Assembly: GCA_013335235.1 (NCBI GenBank)
Contig: JAAXVZ010000044.1
Coordinates: forward strand, 1 to 8,606
Direction of reading: 5' to 3'
DNA: 8,606 nt
Source: Nanobdellota archaeon
GTDB lineage: Archaea > Nanobdellota > Nanobdellia > Woesearchaeales > GW2011-AR15
Part shown: one piece after another, positions 5,914 to 8,606 of the stretch
Layout of the letters: the number at the start of each line of letters is the position of its first letter
Numbering within the stretch: position 1 is the stretch's first letter
Translations under genes and position numbers: made by a program
The notes under the pieces: model-generated
What the model was told of the DNA's origin: nothing
What the model saw: only the letters and a program-made list of their open reading frames with translations
The model's database searches: none

Positions 5914-5927
5914 CTACTTATAAGTAC
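5914..5927. promoter_or_regulatory. Palindrome, probable operator (site 2)
   Basis: CTACTTATAAGTAC contains the perfect 12-bp palindrome TACTTATAAGTA (5915-5926). It differs from the core of site 1 (3509-3524) at one central base and the outermost base. It is centred about 16 bp upstream of the TATA box at 5901-5908; site 1 is centred about 26 bp upstream of its TATA box, so the two differ by about one helical turn. A further half-site TTATAAGT lies at 5934-5941. The palindrome contains a TATA-like core, so promoter function is an alternative. Confidence 0.45.
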
Positions 5928-5977
5928 TCTTTTTTATAAGTGCCATTATTTATCGTTAGGTTGTGCATATAGCAAGG

Positions 5978-6027
5978 AATTTATAGCTCAGTGGAATCTA
6001 GAGCGCATGGCTCGCACAGGTGACTTA
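5978..6027 (+). other. tRNA 5'-half-like sequence, overlapping the permease start
   Basis: TATAGCTCAGTGG followed by AATC and TAGAGCGC (5982-6006) matches a tRNA D-arm: T8-A9, D-stem GCTC/GAGC, and D-loop AGTGGAATCTA with the conserved G-G and A residues. The next bases can be read as an anticodon loop CTCGCAC with T33, anticodon CGC (Ala) and A37. The anticodon stem CATGG/AGGTG pairs only in part, and no T-arm (GTTCRANNC) or matching acceptor strand follows. It is therefore not an intact tRNA gene. It could be a relic, a recombination scar or a chance match. The ATG of the permease lies inside it. Confidence 0.35.
5979..5986 (+). promoter_or_regulatory. TATA box of the EamA permease gene
   Basis: ATTTATAG is centred about 25 bp before the ATG at 6007, which predicts a leaderless transcript. 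The same bases form the start of the tRNA-like sequence, so one of the two readings may be coincidental. Confidence 0.45.
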
Positions 6028-6882
6028 TTCATATTTTCAGAGGTGTTTCTCTGGAGCCTGTTCCCTGTATTCACAATAATATCTAACAAGACCCTGCAGC
6101 CTTTATACACAGCAGCACTCAGCACTTTCCTTGCAGGGCTATTTTTTGCAGTCATCTTGACAGTCCAGGGGAAGTGGCATGAGCTTTTGAACCGGAAAGC
6201 ATGGAAATACATCCTGATCACGACGCTTTTTATCGGGATAATAATCTACTCGCTTCTATTCGTCTCGCTGAAATACACGACAGCAGGCAATGCCAGCCTG
6301 CTTTATCTGCTCGAGATATTCTTCTCTTTCCTGATACTTGGCATGATGGGAAGAGAAAAGGTCACACTTCTAAGGGTGTCAGGTGCAGTCCTTATGGTCC
6401 TTGGGGCGTCTTTTGTCATCCTTCCTGGTATATCCGGACTGAATTATGGCGATATCCTGATTCTGGTCGCCTTGCTTTTTGCACCGATAGGGAACCTTGC
6501 CCAGCAGAGCGCAAGAAAGCATGTCAGCTCACCTGCAATAATGTTTGTCAGGAGCATCCTCAGCTCGGCCGTGCTTTTTGCAATGGCAGTGTTTTTCTCG
6601 CCATTGCCGAGTACGGCAGATCTAAAGGCCTCTTTATTATTCCTTGCTGTGAATGGAACGCTTTTTATGGGCCTATCTAAACTATTATGGATTGAAGGCA
6701 TACATAGGATACCAATAACCCGGGCGAACGCAATAAGCACATTTGCACCTTTTCTCACGCTCACTGCTGCATTTTTGATGCTGGGAGATGTGCCTAATTC
6801 AGGGCAGCTCATAGGGATAATACCAATGATTGCAGGTGCTCTCCTTGTCCTCAGGAAAGAGGAAGAAGCCGGACTGATCTGA
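6007..6882 (+). CDS. DMT-superfamily permease with two EamA domains
   Basis: A 291-residue integral membrane transporter of the drug/metabolite transporter superfamily. It has about ten hydrophobic helices in two similar halves: residues about 8-140 and 148-282. Family features include the acidic residue in the first helix (FIFSEVFLWSLFPVF), LKYTTAGNASLLYLLEIFFSFLILGMM at the end of the first repeat (88-114), and its counterpart AISTFAPFLTLTAAFLMLGDVPNSGQLIG in the second (242-270). Both end with a helix of the GAxLMVLGASFVILP / GALLVL type. Members exchange metabolites, amino acids or nucleotide sugars across the cell membrane; the substrate cannot be inferred here. The start is ATG 6007, with a TATA box 25 bp upstream and no Shine-Dalgarno site. 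It is divergent from the helical-protein gene (139 bp between starts) and converges on the propeller gene with a 3-bp gap, so its terminator must lie within that gene. Confidence 0.9.
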   Translation: MARTGDLFIFSEVFLWSLFPVFTIISNKTLQPLYTAALSTFLAGLFFAVILTVQGKWHELLNRKAWKYILITTLFIGIIIYSLLFVSLKYTTAGNASLLYLLEIFFSFLILGMMGREKVTLLRVSGAVLMVLGASFVILPGISGLNYGDILILVALLFAPIGNLAQQSARKHVSSPAIMFVRSILSSAVLFAMAVFFSPLPSTADLKASLLFLAVNGTLFMGLSKLLWIEGIHRIPITRANAISTFAPFLTLTAAFLMLGDVPNSGQLIGIIPMIAGALLVLRKEEEAGLI

Positions 6883-6885
6883 ATA

Positions 6886-8606
6886 CTATCCAAGACGCAT
6901 ATGCCTATCCTGCAGCGGCTCATATACTTCTATGGCATCAAATTTGGTTATTGCAAATCGCCCATCTCTGGCAGCTGCTGTGCTTGCATAATAGTCAATA
7001 TTTCCTGCACAGGTCAGGGGCATAGCGGCCAGGAATTGTACATCGTTTCCATTCAGCTGGTATATCTTGAGGCTTGGAGTCGGTTCAATCTCTCTTTCTA
7101 TCCCGCGGTGAAAGAAACTATATACTTCCTCTGGGTTGGTTGCAGTATTCAGTTTGGCCTGTTTCAGCTTATGCCTGCTGTCTTCAGGGACAATCATCGA
7201 TACTAGCTGGTTTATTATGTAGAGCCTTCCGTTGCTATCTACAGAATAATGTGAGTTGCTGCATTCGCTTTTCCCGCTGAAATAAGCGTCAAGAGTCATC
7301 GGAAGATAAAATGGGACTGCTTTTTCAAGGTTCTTATCTACCCTGAAGAAATCTCCTGTGTAGATTAATAAATCCCCGTCCGGAAGGCACTGGATAGCAG
7401 GTACCCTGGATTTTGCAGGATAAAGTCCGCTTGAATTGAAGCTAAGCTCCATCATTTTTCCGTCTTCTCTTATTATGAATGTCTGTTCAGGAGAAGAATA
7501 ATATCCATATGTAAGCAGCATGTATGAAGTATCCTTACCGTCTATCACTATGGAGGAGAGCGATGCAAGCTTCCGAGATCGCATCATGCTCTCAATATCC
7601 CTGACTTTTGCCAGCATGTCTGTCCGGACTATGCTGCTTCCATGGTCTTTTTCTTCTTCTAAGAGGTTGAGCTCAGAGTCAAATATTAGCGGTTGGCCAT
7701 TAATCACAACTGCAATCTTGTCTTTCCATCTGTTTGCAGTGATATCAGAAAGATGGCCGTAATATGCTGGCTTGAGAGTCTTCGGAATATACCTTGTGAT
7801 TTCTTTGCCTGATGAACTATGCAATGCGATTACATATCTGTCATGTTCATAGTCAGATGACACAGACACTAACTCATCCATGTCTGAAAAGCATATGTCA
7901 TCTACTGACATGCCTGTCTCTATTCGGCATGCTCTCTTTGGCATATCTATTATTGACGCTGCCTGCAATTGCCTAACTGACCTGTATTGCTGCTCCAGCT
8001 TCTGCGAGTCCTCATGGATCCTTCCGAATACCTGATGCAGCCTGTCATCCAGTGTGCCAAATGTTGACTTTAATTCCCCATTTAATATTGTCTTGACATA
8101 TAGCGGCCACGCAATTTGCAGGTATTCCTGTTTTTGTGGGCAGCTTTTCCCTAGTTTGAAATCAGCTGGCCTGATATCAGATACAATATCTATAAGCAAC
8201 TCATTGGATGGGACGCCAAACCGGGTAATAATCAGGTTGAAATAAGCTTGCTGTGCCCTAGTATATTTGTATGTGTCTTCAAAGCTTCCCCTATAATTTT
8301 CTCGTGCAATTGAAAATATGAAATAATTTTCTATCATCTCTCTCTGGCTTCCTGCAAGTGGCATGCCAAGTGACTTTGCCATGCCAAGGCCCTCTGCAGT
8401 CAATAATATGCTGCGGATATAGGTAGAACCCTTATCAAATTCTTCTTTGGAGATGTCCAGCTCCTTTAGCCCGGCAAGATCAATATTCACTCCGAGGATC
8501 TTTTCAGTTGCCAATCCCTCTAATGTTGTCACAGAATCATCCCTGGAAAATTCATATGCAGTTGAGAATACCTTTATGACTTCTTCCTCAGTGAATCTCC
8601 TGGTTG
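6886..8606 (-). CDS. Large protein with helical N-terminal region and probable beta-propeller, 5'-partial
   Basis: The visible frame is 573 codons, ends in TAG at 6886-6888 and has no stop up to the right edge, so the true start lies beyond 8606. GTG 8532 is an internal codon: the 25 codons before it (read from 8604, TRRFTEEEVIKVFSTAYEFS and onward) have the same character. About the first 220 visible residues are helical with charged heptad-like stretches. From there to the end the sequence is beta-rich, with five or six units of about 45-60 residues carrying propeller-blade features: an xxDGxLLIYT or SNGRLYIIN strand followed by a second strand with a hydrophobic-charged-aromatic pattern, for example LPDGDLLIYTGDFFRVDKN and ARDGRFAITKFDAIEVYEP. 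This suggests an NHL/WD-like propeller that binds a partner, but no specific family is recognised. No signal peptide or membrane segment is visible. Confidence 0.75.
   Translation of the reverse strand, partial: TRRFTEEEVIKVFSTAYEFSRDDSVTTLEGLATEKILGVNIDLAGLKELDISKEEFDKGSTYIRSILLTAEGLGMAKSLGMPLAGSQREMIENYFIFSIARENYRGSFEDTYKYTRAQQAYFNLIITRFGVPSNELLIDIVSDIRPADFKLGKSCPQKQEYLQIAWPLYVKTILNGELKSTFGTLDDRLHQVFGRIHEDSQKLEQQYRSVRQLQAASIIDMPKRACRIETGMSVDDICFSDMDELVSVSSDYEHDRYVIALHSSSGKEITRYIPKTLKPAYYGHLSDITANRWKDKIAVVINGQPLIFDSELNLLEEEKDHGSSIVRTDMLAKVRDIESMMRSRKLASLSSIVIDGKDTSYMLLTYGYYSSPEQTFIIREDGKMMELSFNSSGLYPAKSRVPAIQCLPDGDLLIYTGDFFRVDKNLEKAVPFYLPMTLDAYFSGKSECSNSHYSVDSNGRLYIINQLVSMIVPEDSRHKLKQAKLNTATNPEEVYSFFHRGIEREIEPTPSLKIYQLNGNDVQFLAAMPLTCAGNIDYYASTAAARDGRFAITKFDAIEVYEPLQDRHMRLG

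Noticed and set aside
5978..6060. Complete tRNA-Ala gene
   Set aside because: No T-arm, no complementary acceptor strand and a poor anticodon stem; the 3' part is coding sequence of the permease.
7078..7095. GGTTCAATC as a tRNA T-loop, possible missing 3' half
   Set aside because: Flanking bases do not form a T-stem and it lies inside the propeller gene.
8530..8532. GTG as the start of the large minus-strand gene
   Set aside because: The same frame continues without a stop for 25 more codons to the window edge, with similar residue character, so the start is outside the window.

Overview
The window looks like a piece of an archaeal genome. The glycyl-tRNA synthetase is of the archaeal/eukaryotic homodimer type. 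Arginine is coded largely by AGA/AGG. Several start codons lie about 23-33 bp downstream of TATA-box-like AT-rich elements and lack a Shine-Dalgarno site, which suggests leaderless or very short-leader transcripts. Base composition is moderately AT-rich. The compact gene set would fit a DPANN archaeon such as a Woesearchaeota-like lineage, but nothing here proves that placement.

Layout. Positions 1 to about 178 do not belong with the rest: they encode, on the minus strand, the end of a bacterial-type sensor histidine kinase ATPase domain at about 55% GC by hand count, and the next 70 bases drop to about 27%. This is probably a chimeric contig end. From 248 the archaeal part begins: glycyl-tRNA synthetase (248-1726, +), then an intracellular GH13 cyclomaltodextrinase/neopullulanase-like enzyme (1789-3201, +). 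A 367-bp gap (3202-3568) follows. It holds a candidate structured RNA of about 160 nt, an AT-rich perfect hairpin, and a 16-bp palindrome in front of an unrecognised gene (3569-4255, +). A hairpin separates that gene from a convergent 4-TM bestrophin-like membrane protein (4280-5089, -). Behind it lies an unrecognised helical protein (5172-5867, -), whose upstream region carries a palindrome of nearly the same sequence. A divergent DMT/EamA permease (6007-6882, +) has a tRNA D-arm-like sequence directly upstream. Converging on it with a 3-bp gap is a large gene (6886 to the right edge, -) for a protein with a helical N-terminal part and a probable beta-propeller. Its reading frame stays open to the edge, so its true start is outside the window.

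Functionally the genes do not form one pathway. Translation (GlyRS), alpha-glucan breakdown (GH13) and small-molecule export/import (EamA) are recognisable. The middle part (3202-5945) is accessory in character: two orphan genes with matching palindromes in their promoters, on either side of a membrane protein, with a possible regulatory RNA nearby. No CRISPR array, insertion sequence or rRNA gene was seen.
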